Of a stretch of 64,000 nt of DNA, positions 40,314 to 49,193 are shown piece by piece. The DNA comes from Bacteroidales bacterium. GTDB lineage: Bacteria > Bacteroidota > Bacteroidia > Bacteroidales > FEN-979. The notes beneath the pieces are model-generated. The model did no database searches and had not been told where the DNA came from. It saw nothing but the letters and a program-made list of their open reading frames with translations. Location: the NCBI GenBank assembly GCA_023229525.1, contig JALNZC010000003.1, positions 1 through 64,000 of the forward strand. Direction: 5' to 3'. The position numbers and the translations under genes were made by a program. Each line of letters begins with the position of its first letter. The stretch's first letter is position 1.

Positions 40314-40844
40314 TCAGACTATTTCAGGAGGCGGGGCGACATGAACCAGGTATACCGGGAGGATGCGTGAAATTACTTCAGGATACCTGAACACAGATGA
40401 GGATGAGGGAACCGGAATGGTAACCTGGTTTACCAGTGCAAGGGTTACCATATTATTTAGCAGCACCTGAACCGGGTTATCCTTGCGGGATGAAGGATCA
40501 TGCCCGCTTCTACGGAGGAAAAAGGCAAAATTGTTCAGCAGGTTCTCCTCCTTTTTGTCATGGAAACAATAAAAGAAAGTAGTATCGCCTGCCTTTCGTT
40601 CAACAACGATGTCATATAGTTTGCCGAACCATCTGAATTCTTTCCGGTCGATCCGACGAAAAGTTTTTGCCTGTTCAGGATGAACGATCTTCAACAACAC
40701 CATTTCGTCGTGGAACTTACCTGACCTGATCTGGCTCATCATTTCCTGTTGAAGAAAGTACCGGTTACACCTGAATACCACGAAATATCCCATGGTATGG
40801 AACAGGAAAATGATTAACAGGACAATTGCACCGGTCTTTTTCAA
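40314..40844 (-). CDS. Hypothetical membrane-anchored or secreted protein
   Basis: 176 residues. A single N-terminal hydrophobic segment (TGAIVLLIIFLFHTMGYFVV) is followed by a soluble domain with EMVLLKIVHPEQAKTFRR and a Pro-rich C-terminus ending VHVAPPPEIV. Small proteins of this design are encoded ahead of TonB receptors in other Bacteroidota, but I do not know the function. It lies 5 bases from the secreted protein gene at 40850 and 210 bases before the receptor. The gap to the receptor holds no gene, riboswitch or clear hairpin that I can see. Confidence 0.65.
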   Translation of the reverse strand: MKKTGAIVLLIIFLFHTMGYFVVFRCNRYFLQQEMMSQIRSGKFHDEMVLLKIVHPEQAKTFRRIDRKEFRWFGKLYDIVVERKAGDTTFFYCFHDKKEENLLNNFAFFLRRSGHDPSSRKDNPVQVLLNNMVTLALVNQVTIPVPSSSSVFRYPEVISRILPVYLVHVAPPPEIV

Positions 40845-40849
40845 GCCAT

Positions 40850-43800
40850 TTATTGTTTGATGATCTTCACCGTATTTATGGTACCTTCATTTATCACGTT
40901 GAGAATGTAGATACCGGCAGGTTTCCCTTCGAGGGAAATCTCTTTTTTGACAGCACCGAATAATTGATCCCGGAAAATCATCTCGCCCATGATTCCATAG
41001 ATCCGGACAAGGGAAACAGTGGCAGGGGCAGCTGAGTTAAATTCGATGATGAATTTACCGGTGGTTGGATTGGGATATACTTTGAGGCCAGGTGTACCTT
41101 GTAACGAGTAACCAAACTTTTCTACCAACCCAACCGGGGATGTCACCATAGCAGGGGGAAGAGATGCGCAATAACTGCTTGTTTCCGTAATATAGGCATG
41201 GAGATATCCCCCAGACAGAACAGTTGCGTCCGGCAGAAAAATAATTTTATGTCCTGAAATGAAAGTGACGGAACCTCCGGTTTCCAGCATGAAATAAGTT
41301 CCGTTACCGGCAACGGTGATTGTATCCGTGGCATCGAAACAGTTTGGTGGCCCGGCAGTAAAAGTCGCATCGGTAATATTCAGCAATGCAGGTACCGGGG
41401 TATTCACGGTAACCGGAAAATCGGGAGAAGGTGTACCATCACCGCATCCGTTAGTACCAACGACAGTCATGACACCCGAAGTAGCAATGGATGAAAAGTC
41501 TACCGTTATGCCGGGTGTTCCTGTCCCGGAAGCGATGGAAGAGCCCGGCGGCAGGTTCCATACATAGTCTGTTGCTCCGTCGATTGTGGGAATGGAATAA
41601 GCAACACCTGTAGTTCCTTTATCGACAGTACCGGAACCGCTTATCGTACCTGCTGCTGCGGGTGGTGCCGTCACTTCAATCAAGTTGCCGGAATAAGATA
41701 CTGGAGTTATCTCAATACCGGATGAAGCAAATAGAACGCTCACGGGTACGGGATCGGGAGTGTCTTTGAAAAGCATGGTGGTTGTGCCGGCATTGGCTAG
41801 GTTGAAGACCAGTTCCATAAGTTTCTCTCCGGAAAGATTTGTCCCTGTCGTACCGGTTTCTTTCAATAAAACTGCCATTGTTCCCGGTGCGTAATCGGGA
41901 TAGAATCCCACAACAGAAAACCGGGGATCAACCGATGCATTTGGTATACTGCCCGGTACCATCAAGTTATGATCGTAATTAATATAGAAAGCCATGCTAT
42001 CAAGATTCATTCCGGTGATATGTACCGGCACATGTATTGTGTCACCCTGGCAGCCCGTTCGGTTTGGTGACAAGGATACGGCAGTTGCCACGATCGTCAC
42101 AGATGCGGGGGTTGTGGCTCCTGATTCAAGAACACCATAAACTGCTGTGACGGTATAGTCGTAGCTTCCCGGATCCAGTCCGTTATCATTATAAATCCTT
42201 TCGGTGATGGGAACCGGTGTAAGTTTGATTGCGCCGCGAAAAACATTATACCCTGTCAGGCCGATACCTCCCAGGGGTTCGGCCCAGGTCATCTGTACCT
42301 TGTTTCCGGCTATGGACGCCTGCAGGCCGGTTGGCGGCGGAGGGACAGATGCAGCCTGGGTTACGGTAACATTGATGGGAGTAAGCCCGCTCACCATTAC
42401 CGTAATGGTGGCAATCCGCGGCTGATATGTTGTATTTTGAGAATAAGTAGCCGTGAGTGTTCCGTTTCCGCTTCCGGATGCAGGAACCAGACACCAGGAT
42501 GGAACGTCGCTGACCGCGGTCCATGCTGTATTTGAGGTGACGGAAAAATTGGTGATCCCGGCGACTGAAGTTACATTTTGGTTCGTCGGGGTAACGGCAA
42601 GCGTAGCCAGTGTACCTGTGATTTGAACATCATCAAAAGCCCAGTAATATCCCCAGGTACCGGTATAATTCCATTTGAATTTTACCTGGCTCTGCCTGGC
42701 CACGGCAGGTATTGATTGTGAAAAGGTTGCCGGATTCGCAGTGGTAGTAGTAAAGGTCTGGATGATGGTCCAGGTAGATCCATTATTGATACTATAAGAC
42801 AAAGTTCCCGACGATCCCGAATAACTTCTGAAATAATGCTTAAATCCTAATGTAACAGTCAAATAACCAGATAAATTTAAAAGAGGAGAGACAAGGTCGG
42901 CATTTTGCGAATTTCCGTCTCCATAGCCATCACTGTTGAAATAGGCATAATTTCCAGTGAGGGCAGGATTGGATGTGTATCCTGTAATCACCCCAAATTG
43001 CCAGATCTGTCCGTTTCCCTGGTTATCGACCTGTGACCAGCAGTTGGGGATGTTCGTAATGGGGAAGGATTCAGTGAAAGGTAAAGTAAAAGTTCCACAA
43101 AGAGTGGTAAACTGCAGATCATCTCCGTAATAAGTACCGGCTCCGTTGGTGGCATAGGCCCTTACATGATAAGTCGTGTTGGACAATAACCCGGTGATGG
43201 CGCTGGTGAAACTCCCCAAACCGGAACCGTCGGAAGTATGATTTCCAGCAACTATCGGATTGACAGATGTACTCCAGCATACCCCACGGGCGGTAACGGG
43301 AGAACCGCCATCGGTAGTGACATTTCCTCCGGAAGTTGCCGTTGTCATAGTAACATCGGTGATTGCCGTTGTGGTTACAGCAGCAGCGCCAGGGGTGAAA
43401 GTCATATCGTTGCCATTGGTCGTACCGTCACTATTAACACCGGTAAGACGGAAATGATAGGTAAAGCCAGCGGTCAGCCCATTGATGGCAGCCTGCACGC
43501 TTACTGTAGTGGAACCTGAACCGGCCGCCACGATAGGAGTGGAATTCCCGTAACTCACGGTGGTTCCCCATTCAAAATGATAATCGGTCGAAAGGCCGTT
43601 GGGATTAACCGTTCCGTTAAGCGTAGCGGAGTTGCCCGTGACATTTGTTGCAGCCAGCGTGATAACGGAAGGACTGTTCCCAAACTGGAAAGAACCTATT
43701 TTGGTGTTTCGGCTGTTTCCGGTGTCAATATATTCACTGGTGAACCAGAATGTTTCATCATCGGTAGGATCTACGCTCATCAATGAATAATCACCCCACC

Positions 43801-45256
43801 GGTTATAGCTTGTCTGTGAATTGACCCCAGTCTGAATGATCTCTTCGGGGAGATCCATTATACCTGATGCGCTGGCATAGGCGGTGGCCGATTGGCCGCA
43901 ATACCGGATACCCGGGTTCAGGGTGGAACTGGAAACGGAATAACCAAGCGCGATCTTGTTACTGCCATTCAGCATGATGCTTCCCATCCATCTGGAGTGG
44001 GCATCGGGTGCATAGGTGCCGGTCTGACGAAGCGTCCAGGCCCCCGTTGTTCTCCGGAGTTCATACCACCGGACGCCAGCGTGATTGGTGTTGTCAACAT
44101 CTACGGTATGACAACAAACGATGGTCTGGTAGGTGCCAAAATTCCGGTATTGGGGAACATTCATGATGACCTGGGGAATGGCATCCAGCTTTTGGGTCGT
44201 TCCCTTTTGTGCTATATTGTCCCAGTTATTACCAAAATTACTGTCGAATGCGGGAACATTGATTTGTTGCGAGCGGATGAAAGTAGAGGAAGCCGGAGTG
44301 GTCCAGTTCACTGCCAGTTCGTAGAGCCACAACTGATCGGTACCACCGCCTAAAGCATCATCATTAAAGGCAATATATAATCCGGGTGAGCCGGCGGGAG
44401 CATAAGCGCCATCGTTATCTACGGGTGGAACGCACATAAATCCATCGATGGATGAAGGCCGGTAGGGATTATTGAAACCCACTGCCTGGGCGGTTTGGCC
44501 GAGCAGCATCTTCGACCGTTCAAACACATAGATATCTTTAGTAGAGCTGTTATTATCACCCATATAATAGCCGTCTCTCCAAACACTGAATTTTGGGTAA
44601 TCGGGCATGGCATCAACTACAAAAGAATATTTGTACCAGGCGCCGGTCGGATCATTTGTTATCGAAACCGCCATCATTACATAATTGGTTGCACCGGAAA
44701 TGGAAAATTCAGTGGCAAGCCACCGGTCGGCCTGTTCATCATAAAGAATGATGGGATCTCCATCATTGTATATAGCTCCGGGAACACCAGTGAACAAAGA
44801 ATTCATAGCTGAGGGCCCCGCGACCAGCGTTCCTGTTTTATTATAGATGGCATAAACACAATTGATGGTCTGCATAAAATGATTGGGTCCGGGAACCCCA
44901 TTGCAATCAGGAGGGAAATATGGAGAATCCTGTCCATTGAAATTAACAAGCGGGGCTCTTGTACCCCCTTTTGCCGAACCCATTGATTTTTGCCATACCG
45001 GATCAGGACCCTTGGGGAGAGCCGTTGAAGCAAAAGGATATGAACGATACCGGAGTTCTTCATTTCTTTCGCGGCTTTCAGCTTTTAATTCCATCTGATG
45101 CAATTCCTCGGGAGTCAGGGCAGAGAGATCGCGTAAGGGTTTGCTTACTCCCAGAAAGGTTACCGTGCCAATAACAGAGGGGTGTGCCGGTTTATCTTGT
45201 GCGTTGAGTGTCAACAAAGTAAAGAAAAAAACAGCAATCAGGAGTAAATTTCGCAT
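40850..45256 (-). CDS. Large secreted multidomain protein with type IX secretion sorting domain
   Basis: 1468 residues. Signal peptide MRNLLLIAVFFFTLLTLNAQ. Residues about 100-540 form a propeller-like N-terminal domain. Fibronectin-III-like modules follow (TDYHFEWGTTVSYG, then TTYHVRAYATNGAGTYYG), a MAM/jelly-roll-like domain (about 720-880), a BACON domain (SVTSNTAWTAVSDVPSWC), another FN3, a cohesin-like domain (GDTIHVPVHITGMNLDSMAF), a PKD-like domain, and a C-terminal T9SS type A sorting domain (LKVYPNPTTGKFIIEFN and PAGIYILNVINEG). It is probably exported and surface-attached by the type IX system. Its enzymatic role, if any, is not evident. Confidence 0.9.
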   Translation of the reverse strand: MRNLLLIAVFFFTLLTLNAQDKPAHPSVIGTVTFLGVSKPLRDLSALTPEELHQMELKAESRERNEELRYRSYPFASTALPKGPDPVWQKSMGSAKGGTRAPLVNFNGQDSPYFPPDCNGVPGPNHFMQTINCVYAIYNKTGTLVAGPSAMNSLFTGVPGAIYNDGDPIILYDEQADRWLATEFSISGATNYVMMAVSITNDPTGAWYKYSFVVDAMPDYPKFSVWRDGYYMGDNNSSTKDIYVFERSKMLLGQTAQAVGFNNPYRPSSIDGFMCVPPVDNDGAYAPAGSPGLYIAFNDDALGGGTDQLWLYELAVNWTTPASSTFIRSQQINVPAFDSNFGNNWDNIAQKGTTQKLDAIPQVIMNVPQYRNFGTYQTIVCCHTVDVDNTNHAGVRWYELRRTTGAWTLRQTGTYAPDAHSRWMGSIMLNGSNKIALGYSVSSSTLNPGIRYCGQSATAYASASGIMDLPEEIIQTGVNSQTSYNRWGDYSLMSVDPTDDETFWFTSEYIDTGNSRNTKIGSFQFGNSPSVITLAATNVTGNSATLNGTVNPNGLSTDYHFEWGTTVSYGNSTPIVAAGSGSTTVSVQAAINGLTAGFTYHFRLTGVNSDGTTNGNDMTFTPGAAAVTTTAITDVTMTTATSGGNVTTDGGSPVTARGVCWSTSVNPIVAGNHTSDGSGLGSFTSAITGLLSNTTYHVRAYATNGAGTYYGDDLQFTTLCGTFTLPFTESFPITNIPNCWSQVDNQGNGQIWQFGVITGYTSNPALTGNYAYFNSDGYGDGNSQNADLVSPLLNLSGYLTVTLGFKHYFRSYSGSSGTLSYSINNGSTWTIIQTFTTTTANPATFSQSIPAVARQSQVKFKWNYTGTWGYYWAFDDVQITGTLATLAVTPTNQNVTSVAGITNFSVTSNTAWTAVSDVPSWCLVPASGSGNGTLTATYSQNTTYQPRIATITVMVSGLTPINVTVTQAASVPPPPTGLQASIAGNKVQMTWAEPLGGIGLTGYNVFRGAIKLTPVPITERIYNDNGLDPGSYDYTVTAVYGVLESGATTPASVTIVATAVSLSPNRTGCQGDTIHVPVHITGMNLDSMAFYINYDHNLMVPGSIPNASVDPRFSVVGFYPDYAPGTMAVLLKETGTTGTNLSGEKLMELVFNLANAGTTTMLFKDTPDPVPVSVLFASSGIEITPVSYSGNLIEVTAPPAAAGTISGSGTVDKGTTGVAYSIPTIDGATDYVWNLPPGSSIASGTGTPGITVDFSSIATSGVMTVVGTNGCGDGTPSPDFPVTVNTPVPALLNITDATFTAGPPNCFDATDTITVAGNGTYFMLETGGSVTFISGHKIIFLPDATVLSGGYLHAYITETSSYCASLPPAMVTSPVGLVEKFGYSLQGTPGLKVYPNPTTGKFIIEFNSAAPATVSLVRIYGIMGEMIFRDQLFGAVKKEISLEGKPAGIYILNVINEGTINTVKIIKQ

Positions 45257-45364
45257 GGGTCGACTATTTAAGGATAAAGATCGAAAAGCAGGTTAAAAAC
45301 AGACGGCAAAGGTAAATTTAATTTGAATTGGGCACCATAACAAAGGGGAAGAACAGGTTAAAAT

Positions 45365-46297
45365 TCAGTGTGTATCCAATCCATGCAACATATAAATCAT
45401 ATGTATCAGAGAATTAAATATTTCGGTAAGGTATTCATTCACAGCCTTAACGCTTCCCGGAAGTGTAAACAGGAGTGATTTACCCATAACACCTGCTACT
45501 GAACGGCTCACGAGGACATTGGGTTTTCCGGCGCCATATTTCATACGGATCATTTCCATTATTCCGGGTATCTCTTTGTCCAGCAAAGGTTTTACCACAT
45601 CGGGTGTAAAATCCCGTGGCCCGATGCCGGTTCCTCCGGTAGTGATCACCAAGTCGATCAGATCTTCATTGGCCTTGTGCAGCAATTCATCCAGTTTATG
45701 GGGATCATCGGGGATCAGGGAATAATGAATAAAGAGGTGAAGGTTCCTGGATTCGAAAAAATCTTTCACCAATTCCCGGATCCGGGGGCCCGACAAGTCT
45801 TCGTATTCACCGGATGCAGCGCGGTCGCTAAGGGTAATGACCATGATCCGGAATATCTTCGGGTGATAGTCGAATTCCATTCCTGCATGTAACTGACCCG
45901 GGCTCAGTACCCGGCAGAAGATACCTTCTTTGGGCATAACGCAGTCGCCAATCTCTTTAAAAATGGTACAGTAAGTTCCGTGGCATTCTTTACCGATCTG
46001 GGTGATTTCCAGTTCGATATCTCCGGAAGTGAAACGGTCAAGGGGATGCGTTTTCCAGAGCTCAATTCCTGAAGTGGTGATATTCTCAGCAAATTCGCCA
46101 GGTAAAACTTTGCGTCCATGTTCTTTTTCAAATTTACGGATGCTCTCCTCTCCAAGAAGGCTGACCTGCCTGTTCCAATGCCCGGAATGAGCATCTCCTT
46201 TCACACCGGTATGGTTAAGTTCTATTGTTTTAACAGTATTCTTTAGCGTCCCTTTTTTTATCGAAGTATTAACCGAAAGAACCATTATTTTATTCAT
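45365..46297 (-). CDS. MOSC domain - MogA/MoaB fusion, molybdopterin metabolism
   Basis: 310 residues. Residues about 1-145 are a MOSC domain (ELNHTGVKGDAHSGHWNRQV, GEFAENITTSGIEL and the conserved Cys region KECHGTYCTIF). Residues 148-310 are MogA/MoaB (MVITLSDRAASGEYEDLSGP, VITTGGTGIGPRDFTPDV, LLFTLPGSVKAV). MogA adenylylates molybdopterin before metal insertion by MoeA; MOSC domains handle sulfur or cofactor transfer. The fusion puts two late cofactor steps on one chain. It is last of the cofactor genes in the same-strand series. Confidence 0.92.
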   Translation of the reverse strand: MNKIMVLSVNTSIKKGTLKNTVKTIELNHTGVKGDAHSGHWNRQVSLLGEESIRKFEKEHGRKVLPGEFAENITTSGIELWKTHPLDRFTSGDIELEITQIGKECHGTYCTIFKEIGDCVMPKEGIFCRVLSPGQLHAGMEFDYHPKIFRIMVITLSDRAASGEYEDLSGPRIRELVKDFFESRNLHLFIHYSLIPDDPHKLDELLHKANEDLIDLVITTGGTGIGPRDFTPDVVKPLLDKEIPGIMEMIRMKYGAGKPNVLVSRSVAGVMGKSLLFTLPGSVKAVNEYLTEIFNSLIHMIYMLHGLDTH

Positions 46298-46304
46298 TTA
46301 CGAC

Positions 46305-46486
46305 TGAAAATTTGAAGATTTGAGGATTTGAAAATTTGAAGATTTGGGGATTTGGGGATTTGGGGATTTGAAAATTATTACAAATGATAAAGTATGTAAT
46401 ATCCAGCATCCAGCATCCTGCATCGCGAGCGCAGCGACTTTGCATCCAGCATCCCTCGTCCTTCATCCATCGTCCTTCGTCTTACT
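46305..46486. repeat. Series of GATTTGGG octamers, CATCCAG heptamers and CGTCCTT heptamers
   Basis: 46305-46372 is an 8-bp array (GATTTGAA/GATTTGGG). 46399-46456 is a CATCCAG/CATCCTG array with one GCGAGCGCAGCGAC module. 46457-46486 is a CGTCCTT array that forms the last codons of moaC. Three arrays with different units lie side by side. Confidence 0.9.
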
Positions 46487-46915
46487 CACCAGCCGGACTT
46501 CGTCGATCACCATGGTTTTATCCACTGCCTTGCACATGTCGTAGATGGTGAGTAATGCCACTGAGACGGCGGTGAGCGCTTCCATTTCGATGCCTGTGGG
46601 GCCTGTGCAGCGGGCGGTACTTGTAATGGCAACTCCCGATTCATCGATACTGGCCTGAACATCGAGTTTGGTGATTTGTAAAGGATGACAAAGGGGGATC
46701 AGGTCGCTGGTACGTTTTCCGCCCTGGATACCGGCAATCTCAGAAATGGTGAGTACATCCCCTTTCTTCATTTTGTTTTCCCGGATGAGTCTGACCGTTT
46801 CGGCGCTCATCCGGATGTGTCCCAATGCAGTAGCAGTACGCAACTGATCCGGTTTACCCGAAACGTCCACCATATTGGCTTTGCCAGCTTCAGTGGTATG
46901 GGATAATTTTTTCAT
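46463..46915 (-). CDS. moaC: Cyclic pyranopterin monophosphate synthase MoaC
   Basis: 150 residues. LSHTTEAGKANMVDVSGKPD, LIPLCHPLQITKLDV and GIEMEALTAVSVALLTIYDM with CKAVDK are the conserved blocks of MoaC. It converts the MoaA product into cyclic pyranopterin monophosphate. The last residues (KTKDDG) and the stop codon come from a repeat array of CGTCCTT type, so the C-terminus has been rewritten at its end. The start is preceded by a -7 element 5 bases away, as in mutS2. Confidence 0.94.
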   Translation of the reverse strand: MKKLSHTTEAGKANMVDVSGKPDQLRTATALGHIRMSAETVRLIRENKMKKGDVLTISEIAGIQGGKRTSDLIPLCHPLQITKLDVQASIDESGVAITSTARCTGPTGIEMEALTAVSVALLTIYDMCKAVDKTMVIDEVRLVSKTKDDG

Positions 46916-46919
46916 AGGT

Positions 46920-46927
46920 CAAAGATA
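46920..46927 (-). promoter_or_regulatory. -7 element (TATCTTTG) of moaC
   Basis: TATCTTTG, ACCT, then ATG at 46915. The -33 distance falls at the edge of the heptamer array at 46938. A separate internal promoter for moaC would explain the 175-base gap after moaA. Confidence 0.5.
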
Positions 46928-46937
46928 AACGTTTAAA

Positions 46938-47088
46938 AGATGCAGGATACAAGATACAAGATACTGGATGCTGGATATATTACCATATACATGAACGGAA
47001 TATAACTACAGATCCCCTATCTCCTGTCTATTTTCAAATTTTCAAATCCTCAAATTTTCAAATCCTCAAATCGTAAATCGTAAATCTA
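46938..47088. repeat. Heptamer array and TTTTCAAATCC octamer array upstream of moaC
   Basis: 46938-46978 has CAGGATA/CAAGATA/CTGGATG units. 47033-47088 has 8-bp units of CAAATTTT/CAAATCCT, ending CAAATCGTAAATCGTAAATC. The stretch in between includes CCCTATCTCCTGTCTATT and no gene. Confidence 0.85.
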
Positions 47089-47090
47089 GA

Positions 47091-47891
47091 TCATCCTCCA
47101 ATATTATGAAATCCTCCGTTTGTGTTGACGGTTCCCCGTTCCGGTTTCATTTCCAGCGCCATCTCGAGCGCTTTCCTGATCCCGTATTCACGGATGCTGA
47201 ATTGTGCATCATTGAAAAGGCAGGGACGGATCAAACCGTTTGCCGTCAGGCGAAGCCGGTTGCAATTCCGGCAATCGCCACCATGGCCATTTTCGACGAT
47301 GGTAAAACAACCGTCAGCAAGACTCATTTCATGGATAAAACGGACTTCCAGACCATTTGTAATACAAAATTCCTTAACCGACCTTGCATCCGGTTCTCCG
47401 GATGAATTGCGTACAACACAGTTGATTTTTATGGGAAACAATCCGGCTTTTTTAGCCGCATCGATGCCCTCGAAGACCTTAAGAATATCCCCTTCACGGG
47501 TAATTTCACGATATTTTCCCGGATCCAGTGTATCCAGACTGATATTGATGCGATGAAGTCCTGCCTGTGCCAGATCTCCGGCAAAACCAGCCAACAAAAT
47601 GCCATTGGTGGTGAGACCCAGGTCAAGGATACCTTCGATTGCAGCGACCCTGTTTACAAAGGAGACGATCCCTTTTCTGACCAGGGGTTCTCCTCCGGTG
47701 ATCCTTACCTTTGAGATACCCATTTTAACGGCTTCAGTAATGACTTCCAGGATCTCTTCGTAAGAAAGTATATCGCTATGTTTCAGCAGCTGAACGCCAT
47801 CTTCAGGCATGCAGTATGAACATCGAAGATTGCATCGGTCGGTGACGGAAACCCGCAAATAAGAAATACTCCGGTTATAGCGGTCGTACAT
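47091..47891 (-). CDS. moaA: GTP 3',8-cyclase MoaA (radical SAM), short form
   Basis: 266 residues. The radical-SAM cluster is CNLRCSYC in RVSVTDRCNLRCSYC at residues 14-28. The second cluster is CRNCNRLRLTANGLIRPC near residues 207-224. The C-terminal double Gly (FHNIGG) needed for activity is present. Common MoaA proteins have about 320-330 residues; here the segment between the substrate barrel and the second cluster is about 55 residues shorter. The 5' end overlaps moeA by 17 bases. It makes the first pterin intermediate of molybdenum or tungsten cofactor. Confidence 0.92.
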   Translation of the reverse strand: MYDRYNRSISYLRVSVTDRCNLRCSYCMPEDGVQLLKHSDILSYEEILEVITEAVKMGISKVRITGGEPLVRKGIVSFVNRVAAIEGILDLGLTTNGILLAGFAGDLAQAGLHRINISLDTLDPGKYREITREGDILKVFEGIDAAKKAGLFPIKINCVVRNSSGEPDARSVKEFCITNGLEVRFIHEMSLADGCFTIVENGHGGDCRNCNRLRLTANGLIRPCLFNDAQFSIREYGIRKALEMALEMKPERGTVNTNGGFHNIGG

Positions 47892-49155
47892 GAACCTTTT
47901 CTCCTTTCCTGATTTTCTCTATTCCGGGTTCGATGATCAGAATTCCATTGGCAAAGGTGTATGCATTGATATGTGCTGATCCATGATATTCAACCGGAAA
48001 AACCAGATCACCGCTGATCGTGACCGGTATCATATTTTTCCGTAACGATTTTCTTCGAGAATACCCGGTTCCCATATGAAAGGTCATGATCCGTGTTTCA
48101 GATTTCGCACCCATCATCTTTAATAAATAAGGCTTGACCATGACTTCAAACAATACGAAGGAAGAAACCGGATTCCCTGGCAAGCCGAACACGAATTTGT
48201 CTCCTTTCAGACCAAATACTGTAGGTCTTCCTGGCTGGATAGCTACGCTCCGGAATAATATTTCGATTTCTGTTTCTTTCAGGATTTCAGGTACAAAATC
48301 GAAATCACCCATTGAAACTCCTCCTGTCAGCAATACACCGTCATTATCTTTAAACGCTTTTCTAAGGGTGGTTTTAAGGGCAGGACCCTGATCCGATGCA
48401 ATTCCAAAATAGGAAGGGATGACCGGAACTAACTTTAATTGGGTTATGAGCTGACTGGCATTTGAATTACGGATCTGAGATTTTCCGGGAGATGTCCAGG
48501 GTTCCACGAGTTCATCCCCCGTGGAAACAACACCAACGCGGGGAAGCGCTGACACCAGTGGATTCACGGCACCAACGCTGGCCATGACCGCAACAAGGGC
48601 CGGGTTAATGATCGTACCTTTCTCAAGGACCTTATCTCCATTTCTGATATTTTCGGCCCGATAACAAATGTTCCTGGATATATTATCCGGGGTAAATCTG
48701 ATCATCTGATCACCGGTAACAATGGTATCTTCAACCATGATCACGCAGTCGGCTCCATCAGGGAGCATGGCCCCGGTCATGATTTTTGAACATTGGCCCC
48801 GACCGACGGTTTCTTTTGGAATTTTCCCTGCCGGGATGGTTTCCAAAACCATGAATTCCCTTAGAGACGCACCGCGGTGCGTCTCTAAGGGGTGCGTTTT
48901 AAAGGGGTGCGTTTTTAAGAGAGACGCACCGCGGTGCGTCTCTATGCGGTGCGTCTCTAAAGATGCGGGTAAAATATCCTCCATCCGGCAGGCATATCCA
49001 TCCACCGCTGATTTGTCGAAAGGAGGCATGTCGAGGTCGGAAAAAATATCTTCTGCAAGAACCCGGCCGGTCGATTCCAACAATGGAACCCGTTCAGAGC
49101 CAACGGTATTCACATGAGAAAAAACAATATTAATGGAATCTTCGAAAGAAATCAT
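47875..49155 (-). CDS. moeA: Molybdopterin molybdenumtransferase MoeA with a palindrome-encoded insertion
   Basis: 426 residues. FDKSAVDGYACR near 47-57, CSKIMTGAMLPDGADCVIM near 125, VLLTGGVSMGDFDFV near 270 and FGLPGNPVSSFV near 335 mark MoeA. Residues about 65-100 (ETHRIETHRGASL, KTHPFKTHPLETHRGASL) are not part of the family and are encoded by GACGCACCGCGGTGCGTC palindromes at 48856-48963. They sit in the loop between the first strand block and the ETIPAGKIP segment. MoeA inserts molybdenum or tungsten in the pterin. It lies between moaA and wtpC in the cofactor series. Confidence 0.94.
   Translation of the reverse strand: MISFEDSINIVFSHVNTVGSERVPLLESTGRVLAEDIFSDLDMPPFDKSAVDGYACRMEDILPASLETHRIETHRGASLLKTHPFKTHPLETHRGASLREFMVLETIPAGKIPKETVGRGQCSKIMTGAMLPDGADCVIMVEDTIVTGDQMIRFTPDNISRNICYRAENIRNGDKVLEKGTIINPALVAVMASVGAVNPLVSALPRVGVVSTGDELVEPWTSPGKSQIRNSNASQLITQLKLVPVIPSYFGIASDQGPALKTTLRKAFKDNDGVLLTGGVSMGDFDFVPEILKETEIEILFRSVAIQPGRPTVFGLKGDKFVFGLPGNPVSSFVLFEVMVKPYLLKMMGAKSETRIMTFHMGTGYSRRKSLRKNMIPVTISGDLVFPVEYHGSAHINAYTFANGILIIEPGIEKIRKGEKVHVRPL
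48856..48963. repeat. GACGCACC palindromic repeat inside moeA
   Basis: Two perfect copies of GAGACGCACCGCGGTGCGTC lie on either side of GGGGTGCGTTTTAAAGGGGT spacer units, with outer GCGGTGCGTCTCTA ends. In frame and open in moeA. Related copy between the tRNA genes at 37617. Confidence 0.9.
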
Positions 49156-49193
49156 GTTAATGAATATTAAAATTAAATCATTCTATTGTTCCC

